DNA from: an uncultured Lachnospiraceae bacterium
Lineage (GTDB): Bacteria > Bacillota > Clostridia > Lachnospirales > Lachnospiraceae
NCBI GenBank assembly: GCA_910577165.1
Contig: CAJTLX010000001.1
Coordinates: 1-64,000, forward strand
Direction: 5' to 3'
DNA length: 64,000 bases
Of the stretch, positions 25,761-33,783 are shown piece by piece (within the stretch, counting starts at the first letter, position 1; each line of letters starts with the position of its first letter). The notes below the pieces were generated by a model. It saw nothing but the letters and a program-made list of their open reading frames with translations, searched no databases and had not been told where the DNA came from. The translations under genes were made by a program, and so were the position numbers.

Positions 25761-26615
25761 ATGATTATTGATTTCCATACCCATATATTTCCCGAATCCA
25801 TTTCCAAGCGGGTTCTTGAAAAACTTGGAAAGGCGGCGGGGGTACTTCCCGCGACAAATGGTGCCACCTCCGGGCTTGCTGCCTCCATGAAGGAGGCGGG
25901 AGTTACGTATTCCGTCAATCTGCCAGTGATGACCTCAATCGAACAGGTATCTTCTGTTAATGCCAATCTCGTTAGCGAAAAGGATACACTTTTAGCAGAT
26001 GGAATTCTAACTTTTGGCGGTATGCACCCGGACTATGAAAATTACAAAGATGAGTTGCACCACCTTGCAAATGCGGGGATCAAGGGCATCAAACTGCACC
26101 CGGCATATCAGAGAGTTGACCTTAATGATATCCGAATGAAACGCATTATCGCCTGTGCGTCGGAACTTGGATTAATCACACTGATCCATGCGGGGATCGA
26201 TATTGGATTGTATGATCATAATTATTCATCGGTAGCGCAGATTTTGACGGTGATAAAAGAGGTGCAGCCGGAGAAATTCGTGCTTGCACATATGGGGAAT
26301 TGGGCGTGCTGGGACGAGGTGGAGAGTGACCTTGCAGGTGCCCCGGTTTTTCTTGACACTGCATTTTCCATCGGACCGCTCGACGCGTATCCGGATGTTC
26401 CCGCAGGTCCATACAGCCGTGTAGTGCTGGAGGATAAAGCTTTCCTGCGCATTGCAAGAAAACATGGAACCAAGCGCATTCTTTTTGCGACCGACAGCCC
26501 TTGGCAGCCACAAAAACGCTATGTGGAGCGATTCGCGGGGATTGGATTAACCGAGGAGGAACAAAAACAAATTTTGGGGGAGAATGCGGAAAAACTGCTT
26601 GGGCTGAAAAAATAA
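25761..26615 (+). CDS. Amidohydrolase-2 family metal-dependent hydrolase/decarboxylase
   Basis: 284-residue TIM-barrel enzyme. Seen: metal-binding HxH in DFHTHIF at the N-terminus, IKLHPAYQ with a further His, LIHAG and LAHMGN histidines and the late Asp in FATDSPW, the full amidohydrolase-2 set. GAGAGGAG precedes ATG 25761. Members hydrolyse or decarboxylate aromatic and other acids; neighbouring aryl-CoA genes make an aromatic acid substrate conceivable, but nothing in the sequence proves it. Confidence 0.85.
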   Translation: MIIDFHTHIFPESISKRVLEKLGKAAGVLPATNGATSGLAASMKEAGVTYSVNLPVMTSIEQVSSVNANLVSEKDTLLADGILTFGGMHPDYENYKDELHHLANAGIKGIKLHPAYQRVDLNDIRMKRIIACASELGLITLIHAGIDIGLYDHNYSSVAQILTVIKEVQPEKFVLAHMGNWACWDEVESDLAGAPVFLDTAFSIGPLDAYPDVPAGPYSRVVLEDKAFLRIARKHGTKRILFATDSPWQPQKRYVERFAGIGLTEEEQKQILGENAEKLLGLKK

Positions 26616-26644
26616 ACCATATGTACTTGCATACTCACTCTAAT

Positions 26645-26675
26645 CGAGTAGGAGAAAGCTTTTCTCTCCTACTCG
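26645..26675. terminator. Perfect 11-bp inverted repeat between convergent genes
   Basis: CGAGTAGGAGA (26645-26655) and TCTCCTACTCG (26665-26675) enclose a short loop that can extend the stem further. There is no clear T-run, but the position between two convergent genes suits a bidirectional terminator. Its arm resembles the sequence at 33500-33522. Confidence 0.5.
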
Positions 26676-26751
26676 CTGAACCACTCTATTTATTTCATCT
26701 TCCATAAACTCGGCAGATTTCTCCGCCAAAATCAAGCTGGCTTTCTCGTGC

Positions 26752-28056
26752 TTACTGGTACAGCTTTCTCTTATCCACCACGCGCACGGCTTTGCCCTCG
26801 CTGCGCGCGATCGTTTTCGGTTCCACCACCTTCACATCCACAAGAATGCCAAGCATTGCCTTTAATCCCTTTACCAATTTCTTCTCCCTTGCTGCTACAG
26901 GTAAGGAAGCATCCTCCGCCATCTCCGGCGTAAGTTCCACCTGTACCTCACAGGTATCATTATTGCCGATACGATCGACCATAATCTGATAATTTGCCGC
27001 ATAGCCCTGTTTTAACAGTACAGTTTCAATCTGTGACGGGAAGACATTGACTCCCTTAATAATCATCATATCATCGCTGCGTCCCATCGGCTTGTGCATA
27101 CGAATATGCGTGCGTCCGCACGAACATGGCTTTCTGGTCAGATAGCACAGATCTCTTGTGCGATAGCGCATCAGAGGAAATGCCTTTTTGGTGATACAGG
27201 TGAACACCAGTTCGCCGACTTCCCCCTCCGGCAATACTTCCCCGGTCTTTGGATCAATGATCTCAGGGATAAAATGATCTTCCTGAATATGCATTCCCGC
27301 CTGCTCCTCACATTCAAAAGACACGCCGGGACCGGATATTTCCGTTAAACCGTAGATATCGTATGCCCTGATGCCGAGGTTCTTTTCAATATCGCGACGC
27401 ATTTCCTCCGTCCATGGCTCCGCTCCGAAAATTCCGGCTTTCAGTTTGATCTGGTCGCGCAGTCCCCGCTCGTTCACCGCCTCGGCAAGATTTGCCGCAT
27501 AGGACGGGGTGCAGCAGATAATCGTGGAGCCAAGATCAGTCATAAATTGTAACTGGCGTTCAGTATTGCCGGAGGACATTGGCAGTGTCAGGCATCCAAC
27601 TTTGTGGGAACCACCATTTAACCCGGGTCCTCCTGTAAAGAGTCCGTAGCCGTAACAGACATGGCAAACATCCCCCCTGGTACCGCCCGCTGCCACAATC
27701 GCGCGCGCACAGCAATCCTCCCAGACTTCAAGATCCTCCTGTGTGTAGAATGCAACCACGCGCCGCCCGGTTGTCCCACTGGTCGACTGAATGCGCACAC
27801 ACTCTGAGAGCGGTACACCGACCAATCCATAAGGGTATTGATCCCGAAGATCATCCTTTGTAATAAACGGTAGCTTGTGCAGATCCTCTACCCCCTTAAC
27901 ATCCTCCGGTGTAACCCCCACCTCCTGCATTCTCTTGCGATAAAATTTTACATTGTCATACACATGGCGCACCTGAGCCACCAGGCGTTCATCCTGCAAC
28001 GCCCGCAGTTCTTCAAGTGGCATGGTTTCAATTTCTGGCTGATAATAATTTTTCAT
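26752..28056 (-). CDS. paaK: Phenylacetate-CoA ligase (aryl-CoA ligase)
   Basis: 434-residue AMP-forming ligase of the PaaK type: RIQSTSGTTGRRV P-loop near 90-100, GLTEISGPGVS motif near 240, and a C-terminal small domain with KGVNVFPSQIE near 330, standard length. It follows iorB and iorA on the same strand. With an indolepyruvate:ferredoxin oxidoreductase, the ligase can run towards arylacetate plus ATP from arylacetyl-CoA, or the reverse; direction depends on physiology. Confident in family, moderately in aryl substrate. Confidence 0.92.
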   Translation of the reverse strand: MKNYYQPEIETMPLEELRALQDERLVAQVRHVYDNVKFYRKRMQEVGVTPEDVKGVEDLHKLPFITKDDLRDQYPYGLVGVPLSECVRIQSTSGTTGRRVVAFYTQEDLEVWEDCCARAIVAAGGTRGDVCHVCYGYGLFTGGPGLNGGSHKVGCLTLPMSSGNTERQLQFMTDLGSTIICCTPSYAANLAEAVNERGLRDQIKLKAGIFGAEPWTEEMRRDIEKNLGIRAYDIYGLTEISGPGVSFECEEQAGMHIQEDHFIPEIIDPKTGEVLPEGEVGELVFTCITKKAFPLMRYRTRDLCYLTRKPCSCGRTHIRMHKPMGRSDDMMIIKGVNVFPSQIETVLLKQGYAANYQIMVDRIGNNDTCEVQVELTPEMAEDASLPVAAREKKLVKGLKAMLGILVDVKVVEPKTIARSEGKAVRVVDKRKLYQ

Positions 28057-28174
28057 TTTGACCTCACTTTTATTGTTCTATGCAAATTTACTTATAATTA
28101 TTTGCGCCCACAGCGCAAACTGGTGGGGTGAAAGGGGTCACACTCAACATCCCTTCGCCTCCCTTATGCCCCTT

Positions 28175-28747
28175 TCATCCTTTTCCGCGCCCGAGCATAA
28201 ACGCTTTCTTGTTTAATTCCAAAAATTTTTCCGGCACGGACTCTTCCATTGCTTTTTCCCATTTTTCTACTGGAATATCGAAATATTTCGAAAGTCTTCC
28301 CATCAGCACAATGTTGACCGCCTTTACTGAACCTGCCTGACTTGCCAGCGATAAACAATCCAGTGCATCCACCGCAAAGCCCTTCGCCTCCATTTTTCCA
28401 ATCAGATCCTGCGGGTATGGCATCGCCCCGGTAATCACGGGCATTGGATCAATTTTCTGCGTGTTGGTCACTACTCTGCCATCCGCTTTTAAGTATTCTA
28501 AATAGCGCGCTGCCTCCAACTGCTCAAACGCCACAATATAATCTGCTTCGCCCTTGTCAATAATGGGGGAATACACTTTTTCTCCAAAGCGCACATAGGT
28601 GACAACGCTGCCCCCGCGCTGGCTCATCCCATGCACTTCTGACACTTTGACATCATATCCCTCATTTAAAAGGAGTTTTCCCAATAACTTACTTGCAAGC
28701 AGACTGCCCTGCCCGCCGACTCCGACAATCATTACATTTTTTGTCAT
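28175..28747 (-). CDS. iorB: Indolepyruvate ferredoxin oxidoreductase, beta subunit
   Basis: 190 residues with the gamma-domain signature GVGGQGSLLASKLLG at the N-terminus and SEVHGMSQRGGSVVTYVRFG, both characteristic of IorB/2-oxoacid oxidoreductase gamma domains. It begins 33 bp after iorA and encodes the partner subunit needed for CoA-dependent decarboxylation of arylpyruvates. Normal length. Confidence 0.93.
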   Translation of the reverse strand: MTKNVMIVGVGGQGSLLASKLLGKLLLNEGYDVKVSEVHGMSQRGGSVVTYVRFGEKVYSPIIDKGEADYIVAFEQLEAARYLEYLKADGRVVTNTQKIDPMPVITGAMPYPQDLIGKMEAKGFAVDALDCLSLASQAGSVKAVNIVLMGRLSKYFDIPVEKWEKAMEESVPEKFLELNKKAFMLGRGKG

Positions 28748-28780
28748 TCTCCGTCTCCAATCCTTTCCTTTTGCTGTTCT

Positions 28781-30511
28781 CTATTCTGGTTTCAGTGCAT
28801 CAAATTTGCATAATTGCGCGCAGACTCCGCACCCGACACAGAGAGTTGTATCGATCTCCGCCTTGCCCTCCCTGATACTGATTGCCGGGCAGCCAAGGCG
28901 CATACAAGCCTTGCAGCCAACACATTTTTCTTTGGAAGCAATAATCGGCTTCTCATGTTTTACATATTTTAACAGCACACACGGACGACGACTGATAATC
29001 ACGGAGGCTTCTGCCGTCGCAAGCTCCTCCTTTACCACGCGCTCACATTCCGCCAGATCATATGGATCAACTACTTTTACCCGCGCAATCCCCATTGCCA
29101 GACAGAGTGCCTCAAGATCAATTTTTCCTGCCGGATCACCCTTGATATTATAGCCGGTGGTTGGGTTCTGCTGGTGCCCAGTCATACCTGTAATAGAATT
29201 GTCCAAAATGATAACGGTTGAATTGCTCTGGTTGTAGGCGATATTTGCAAGCCCCGTCATCCCAGAATGCATAAAGGTCGAGTCGCCGATCACCGCCACC
29301 GTTTTTTGCTCGCTTTCTTTTGCAAGTGCCTTGTTAAACCCATGAATTGCGGAAACGGACGCGCCCATGCAGAGCGTCATATCCATTGCGGAGAGTGGTG
29401 CGACTGCGCCGAGCGTATAACAACCGATATCGCCAAGCACCGTGCATTTTAATTTTGCCAGCGTGTAGAACAATCCGCGGTGCGGACATCCGGCGCACAT
29501 CACCGGAGGGCGGTTTGGCAGTTCTTCATCCAAAGATCTGTTTGCAGAAAGCGTAACACCAAGCTTTTCTGCTACCATGGACTGACTAAATTCTCCTGTG
29601 ATTGGAAAGAGATCCTTTCCGGTTACGGTAAGTCCTAAAGCCTTACAATGATTTTCAATAATCGGGTCAAGTTCCTCCAAAATCACCAGCTTTTCTACTT
29701 TGGATGCAAAGTCAAGAATCAATTTTTCCGGAAGAGGATTGATCATGCCAAGTTTTAAGATAGATGCTTTCTCGCCAAACACTTCTTTTGCATACTGGTA
29801 GCTGGTCGAGGAAGTGATAATTCCCAGTGCCGTATCCCCCATTTCCACGCGGTTAAACTCGCAGTCCTCCGCATATGCGGCAAGTTTTTTCATCCGCTCT
29901 TCCACCATCGGATGACGGCGGATGGCATTGGCTGGCATCATCACATATTTCGCAATATCCTTCTTGTACGGTTTTTCCGGCGGGATAATCCGCTCTGCCC
30001 TCTCCACAATGCTCTGTGAATGTGCCACACGAGTACACATTTTTATAATTACCGGGGTATCAAATTCCTCCGACAGCTCAAAAGCCTTTTTGGTGAATGC
30101 ACAAGCCTCCGCCGAGTCCGACGGCTCAAGCATCGGAATTTTGGACGCGATCGCATGGTGGCGCGAATCCTGCTCATTCTGCGAAGAGTGCATTCCCGCA
30201 TCGTCCGCCACACAGATTACAAGCCCTGCATTTACCCCGGTATAGGAACAGGTAAAAAGTGGATCTGCTGCCACATTTAATCCGACATGCTTCATGCCGC
30301 AAAAGCTTCTTTTTCCGGCAAGACACGCGCCAAACGCTACCTCAAGTGCCACCTTCTCATTCGGTGCCCACTCGCAGTAGATCTCATTATATTTTGCGGC
30401 TTCCTCCGTCACCTCCGTACTCGGTGTTCCCGGATAGCTTGATACCACACTGCATCCGCCCTCGTAAAGCCCTCTGGCCAAAGCCTTGTTTCCTAACATC
30501 AGTTCTGCCAT
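28781..30511 (-). CDS. iorA: Indolepyruvate ferredoxin oxidoreductase, alpha subunit
   Basis: 576-residue TPP enzyme: oxidises arylpyruvates (from Trp, Phe, Tyr) to arylacetyl-CoA with reduction of ferredoxin. Seen: N-terminal pyrimidine-binding part (SSYPGTPSTEV), TPP/Mg site GDIGCYTLG with later GDSTFMHSG, and a C-terminal 2[4Fe-4S] ferredoxin domain (CVGCKACMRLGCP and CVGCGVCAQLC). AGGAGG fixes ATG 30511. First gene of the iorA-iorB-paaK operon, preceded by a large palindromic leader that may regulate it. Confidence 0.94.
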   Translation of the reverse strand: MAELMLGNKALARGLYEGGCSVVSSYPGTPSTEVTEEAAKYNEIYCEWAPNEKVALEVAFGACLAGKRSFCGMKHVGLNVAADPLFTCSYTGVNAGLVICVADDAGMHSSQNEQDSRHHAIASKIPMLEPSDSAEACAFTKKAFELSEEFDTPVIIKMCTRVAHSQSIVERAERIIPPEKPYKKDIAKYVMMPANAIRRHPMVEERMKKLAAYAEDCEFNRVEMGDTALGIITSSTSYQYAKEVFGEKASILKLGMINPLPEKLILDFASKVEKLVILEELDPIIENHCKALGLTVTGKDLFPITGEFSQSMVAEKLGVTLSANRSLDEELPNRPPVMCAGCPHRGLFYTLAKLKCTVLGDIGCYTLGAVAPLSAMDMTLCMGASVSAIHGFNKALAKESEQKTVAVIGDSTFMHSGMTGLANIAYNQSNSTVIILDNSITGMTGHQQNPTTGYNIKGDPAGKIDLEALCLAMGIARVKVVDPYDLAECERVVKEELATAEASVIISRRPCVLLKYVKHEKPIIASKEKCVGCKACMRLGCPAISIREGKAEIDTTLCVGCGVCAQLCKFDALKPE

Positions 30512-30522
30512 ATTTCCTCCTA

Positions 30523-30651
30523 TTTTTAGTTCCGTAATTGCCCTTCCAGTACCCAACAATCTAGGAAGAGTTTTCTTTCACTTTGCTTCAGAAAACTCTT
30601 CCGGGTACTGTCTGGGCAATTACTGTTTTTTTAGTTCCGTAATTGCCCTTC
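30523..30651. repeat. Nested palindrome flanked by a 24-bp direct repeat in the iorA leader
   Basis: Identical 24-bp copies lie at 30523-30546 and 30628-30651. Between them is a nested palindrome: GTAATTGCCC (30534-30543, in copy A) with GGGCAATTAC (30614-30623); AGTACCC (30548-30554) with GGGTACT (30603-30609); GGAAGAGTTTTCT (30564-30576) with its complement (30590-30602). The 30614-30623 arm can pair equally with copy A or copy B. It could be a small palindromic mobile element or a two-state leader switch. Confidence 0.7.
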
Positions 30652-30907
30652 TGCATATACTATCTTTTTGATGTATTCCAACTTTCGCGTATTAACGTGA
30701 TATTTTAGCATTATAACATTTTTTTTTGCATTGGTAAATAGAAAGTTTTACTTCTTTTGCGAATTTTAAAGTTTTTTCGCAAATATCTTACAAAAATTTT
30801 ATTTTTACTTGCAATCCTTACTTTCATATGCTATAGTGATAAGTAATTATATTGTCTGTATAGAACAAAAAAGAAGAATTCATCCTTGCAGAAACGGAGA
30901 AAAATCT

Positions 30908-31936
30908 ATGAGACAGATCTCACTTGGTTCCACAGGAATTACGATTCCTCAAAATGCCTTTGGCGCGCTGCCGATTCAGCGTGTAACGATGGAAACGGCA
31001 ATTAAAATACTGCGCCGCGCATATGAGGGCGGCATGACCTTTTTTGACACTGCACGCGCCTACAGCGACAGCGAGGAGAAGCTTGGTGCTGCCTTTGAGG
31101 GAATGCGGGAAAAAATCTATATCGCGACAAAGACCATGGCAAAAACACCGGAGGATTTTTTTTCACAGCTTGAAACTTCGCTACATAACCTTCGCACGGA
31201 TTACATCGATATCTACCAGTTTCACTGCGCTGACCGTTGTTTTGTGCCGGGAGATGGAACGGGGATGTATGAGTGTATGCAAAAGGCGAAGGCAGAAGGC
31301 AAAATCCGCCATATTGGGATTACGGCACATAAATTAAATATCGCGCAGGAGGCGATTGCCTCAGGACTTTACGAGACATTACAGTTTCCGTTCAGTTATC
31401 TTTCCTCCGAAAAAGAAGAATCTCTTGTGCAGGGCTGTATTGATAAAAATATGGGATTTATCGCGATGAAGGGGCTTGCAGGCGGATTAATCACTCATTC
31501 GCGCGCGGCGATGGCATATATGCTTCAATTTGACAATGTCGCGCCGATCTGGGGAATTCAGCGCGTCGAAGAACTTGAAGAGTGGCTTGCCTTTATGCAG
31601 GAAGAGCCTGTACTTGACGAGGAATTAAAAGCCTTTATTGCGGCGGAACGGGCGGAACTTGTCGGAGAATTCTGCCGTGGCTGCGGTTACTGTATGCCAT
31701 GTCCTTCTGGGATTATGATCAACCAGTGTGCGCGTATGTCGCTGATGTTGCGCCGCGCACCGTCAAAAAACTGGCTTTCCGAAGATATGCAGACGGAGAT
31801 GAAAAAGATTGAGAACTGCTTAGAATGTGGGGCGTGCCGCAAAAAATGCCCTTACGGGCTTGACACACCAACATTACTTAAGAAAAATTATGAGGATTAC
31901 AAAAAAGTGCTTGCCGGGGAAGTGAAGGTGCAGTAG
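30908..31936 (+). CDS. Aldo/keto reductase with C-terminal 4Fe-4S ferredoxin domain
   Basis: 342 residues. N-terminal AKR barrel with DTARAYSDSEEKLG (catalytic Asp and Tyr), IATKTM (Lys) and FHCAD (His), followed by a C-terminal region with CRGCGYCMPCP and CLECGACRKKCPYGL cysteines for iron-sulfur clusters. This fusion is common in anaerobes. The start is ATG 30908 (GGAG upstream) rather than an ATG 33 codons earlier. Substrate unknown. Confidence 0.88.
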   Translation: MRQISLGSTGITIPQNAFGALPIQRVTMETAIKILRRAYEGGMTFFDTARAYSDSEEKLGAAFEGMREKIYIATKTMAKTPEDFFSQLETSLHNLRTDYIDIYQFHCADRCFVPGDGTGMYECMQKAKAEGKIRHIGITAHKLNIAQEAIASGLYETLQFPFSYLSSEKEESLVQGCIDKNMGFIAMKGLAGGLITHSRAAMAYMLQFDNVAPIWGIQRVEELEEWLAFMQEEPVLDEELKAFIAAERAELVGEFCRGCGYCMPCPSGIMINQCARMSLMLRRAPSKNWLSEDMQTEMKKIENCLECGACRKKCPYGLDTPTLLKKNYEDYKKVLAGEVKVQ

Positions 31937-32068
31937 GCTGCACGGGTTCTTTTCATATTTTTACAGGGTAAAAGTACATAATTTATTCCGGCATCCAAGA
32001 TAGTCCCTGCAAGATATAAGTGACAAGTACTTTGCGTATAAATTTTAAAAGATTGGAGGTTACAAAAA

Positions 32069-32302
32069 ATGGAAAAATTAGAGCCATATTTTCCGCTGAA
32101 CAAATCGGTAAAATCCGGTGAAGTTCAAAGTCTGGTGGTCGCGATTGTGATCTATGTTGTGATCGCCGCAGTACTCGGCGTTCTGCTTGGTTTCCTTTCC
32201 GGCATCCCGGTGCTTGGCATTATTTTCTCGATTATAAGCACACTTGTATGGATCTATGAAGTAGTCGGGATTGTACTGGCAATCTTAACATTTATAAAGT
32301 AA
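32069..32302 (+). CDS. Small two-helix membrane protein
   Basis: 77 residues: a polar N-terminus (MEKLEPYFPLNKSVKSGE) and two hydrophobic segments (about 20-42 and 50-75) with a GFLSGIPVLG turn. GGAGG precedes the ATG. It stands alone; function unknown. A palindromic element follows immediately. Confidence 0.7.
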   Translation: MEKLEPYFPLNKSVKSGEVQSLVVAIVIYVVIAAVLGVLLGFLSGIPVLGIIFSIISTLVWIYEVVGIVLAILTFIK

Positions 32303-32318
32303 AAAACGGGCAGGATAC

Positions 32319-32380
32319 TAGGGCGTGTCTGAAAATTTGCTCCTGTTATTTAACAGAAAGCAGTTTTCGGACACGCCCTA
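32319..32380. mobile_element. MITE-like palindromic element
   Basis: 17-bp terminal inverted repeats, TAGGGCGTGTC plus TGAAAA at 32319-32335 and its complement at 32364-32380 with one mismatch, enclose a second palindrome (CTGTT...AACAG). The ends resemble insertion-sequence termini of the GGGCGTGTCTGAAAA kind. At 62 bp it can also act as a hairpin terminator between convergent genes. Confidence 0.5.
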
Positions 32381-32405
32381 ATTACTCAATTATTTCCTAT
32401 AATTC

Positions 32406-33212
32406 CTAGGCTTCTTTCTCTGCTTTTTCTGTTACTTCTGTGCGTTCCACAACGACAACCTGAATTCCCTTTTCATCAAAGGCTTTCAGATCCTTTTCTG
32501 CCGCTTCCCAGTCTGTAACCAGCACATCCAGTTTTTCCGCCGGACATATGCTCACGACGGAATCAAACCCAATTTTTTCAGTCGGATACAGCCCGATCAC
32601 CTGCTTTGCACTTCCAATTAATGCGCCCCAGAAGTCAATTGCCCCCGTCCGCTGGATGGAAAGCCCAAAATCTGCCGAGATAGCTGCTGAAGTGAGGAAG
32701 CATTTGTCAAAACGCAGCCGCCGGATCGTTTCAATGGCGATCGCATCGTAACAATGTCCCTTCTGATCCATTTCACCTCCTAATATGATCACAGAAACAT
32801 TATCTCGCTTCCTGAGTTCTTCCGCTATCACAATGGAATTTGTCACAACACGCAATTTTAAATTCTCTGGTAGCTTCTGTGCCATAAAATAACCAACTGT
32901 TGCCGAGGGCAAGTAGATTACATCATTATTTTCCAGCATAGAAAGTGCATATATGGCGATTGCCATATAATTTTCCTTGATTTCCATCAGATCACGCTCT
33001 GTTACTTTCGGCGGCTTACCTGATGCAATTTGCCGCAGCGGTATCGCTCCGCCGTGTGTGCGTTTCAGCAGTCCGCTCTCCTCTAAAATCCGCAGATCCC
33101 TCTTTACTGTCTCGTAGCCAACACCAAATTTCTTCTGGATCTCGCCAACAGATACACTTCCATTTTCTCCCAGCAAATCAAGAATTGCCCGATGCCTTTC
33201 TTCCATAAACAT
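32406..33212 (-). CDS. DeoR-family transcription regulator
   Basis: 268 residues: N-terminal DeoR HTH (ERHRAILDLLGENGSVSVGEI, then GVGYETVKRDLRILEESGLL and RTHGGA), followed by the sugar-phosphate sensor domain with the family motifs (LPSATVGYFMAQ, NSIVIAEEL, ILGGEM and CFLTSAAISADFGL). AAAGGAG precedes the ATG. A long palindrome 150 bp upstream is a likely operator, suggesting autoregulation; lacZ beyond it on the same strand may be co-controlled. Confidence 0.9.
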   Translation of the reverse strand: MFMEERHRAILDLLGENGSVSVGEIQKKFGVGYETVKRDLRILEESGLLKRTHGGAIPLRQIASGKPPKVTERDLMEIKENYMAIAIYALSMLENNDVIYLPSATVGYFMAQKLPENLKLRVVTNSIVIAEELRKRDNVSVIILGGEMDQKGHCYDAIAIETIRRLRFDKCFLTSAAISADFGLSIQRTGAIDFWGALIGSAKQVIGLYPTEKIGFDSVVSICPAEKLDVLVTDWEAAEKDLKAFDEKGIQVVVVERTEVTEKAEKEA

Positions 33213-33360
33213 AATTAAATGCTCCTTTCTCTAATTCTGATACTTTCTGTTCCCCTGCATATGATTTTTTACCAACTGCAATGGTTGGGATGCTGATTAG
33301 ATTGATCAGATCTATCCGGCAATAAAAAAACAAAAACAGTCACTGTTATGATGCCATTAT

Positions 33361-33415
33361 ATAACGTTTAATAACGTTTGTCAATACTAAATTTAAAAAT
33401 GTTATTAAACGTTAT
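33361..33415. promoter_or_regulatory. Palindromic operator, probably of the DeoR-type regulator
   Basis: ATAACGTTTAATAACGTT (33361-33378) and AATGTTATTAAACGTTAT (33398-33415) are inverted copies with one mismatch, 19 bp apart; each arm also contains two AACGTT-type half-sites. Located upstream of the DeoR-type gene. Confidence 0.6.
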
Positions 33416-33717
33416 CAATAATTAAACTGTTATTTTTCCTGAATAATCTTATGTTTACGATCCACTCGAACCTGATCCAACTTAAATTCAGCCTATAACC
33501 GAGTAGGGGAGGCTTCTCCCCCTTATGTGCAAAGCACATAATCTCACTGTACTCCCCATGCGTCGTTTTAGCGGCATATTTCCTCTGTACGGAGCTGCAC
33601 ATAAAACAAAGAGTAAGCTCGCTATCCCGCTTGCCTACTCTTAATATCAATCTTATCCCACTTCCATCCTCGCTATAGATATCTGCATCTATCCACCTTC
33701 ACCCCTATTTCTTACAA
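33416..33717. other. Gene-free stretch with a probable intergenic repeat
   Basis: An 81-codon open frame here (33405-33650, minus) has no ribosome site and no protein-like features. The DNA holds hairpins instead: TTATGTGC/GCACATAA around 33522-33541, GGGGAGGCTTCTCCCC around 33505-33521 and AGAGTA/TACTCT near 33608-33642. The first arm resembles the repeat at 26645-26675. I see a noncoding repeat element, not a gene. Confidence 0.4.
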
Positions 33718-33760
33718 GAAGCCAGTTCAAACAAGCACATATCCCATTCAAACTGGCTTC
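33718..33760. terminator. Hairpin downstream of lacZ
   Basis: GAAGCCAGTT (33718-33727) pairs with AACTGGCTTC (33751-33760), with partial extension. On the minus strand it follows the lacZ stop at 33784 within 25 bp; the T-run is weak (TTGT). Confidence 0.55.
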
Positions 33761-33783
33761 CCCTTTTACATTTTAAACTTTAT

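Noticed and set aside
30523..30660. T-box riboswitch before iorA
   Set aside because: The T-box bulge consensus (UGGNACC in an AGGGUGGNACCGCG-like stretch) is absent; the region is a palindrome with direct repeats.
33405..33650. 81-codon minus-strand ORF
   Set aside because: No ribosome site, low-quality composition, and the DNA is dominated by hairpins that look like a noncoding repeat.
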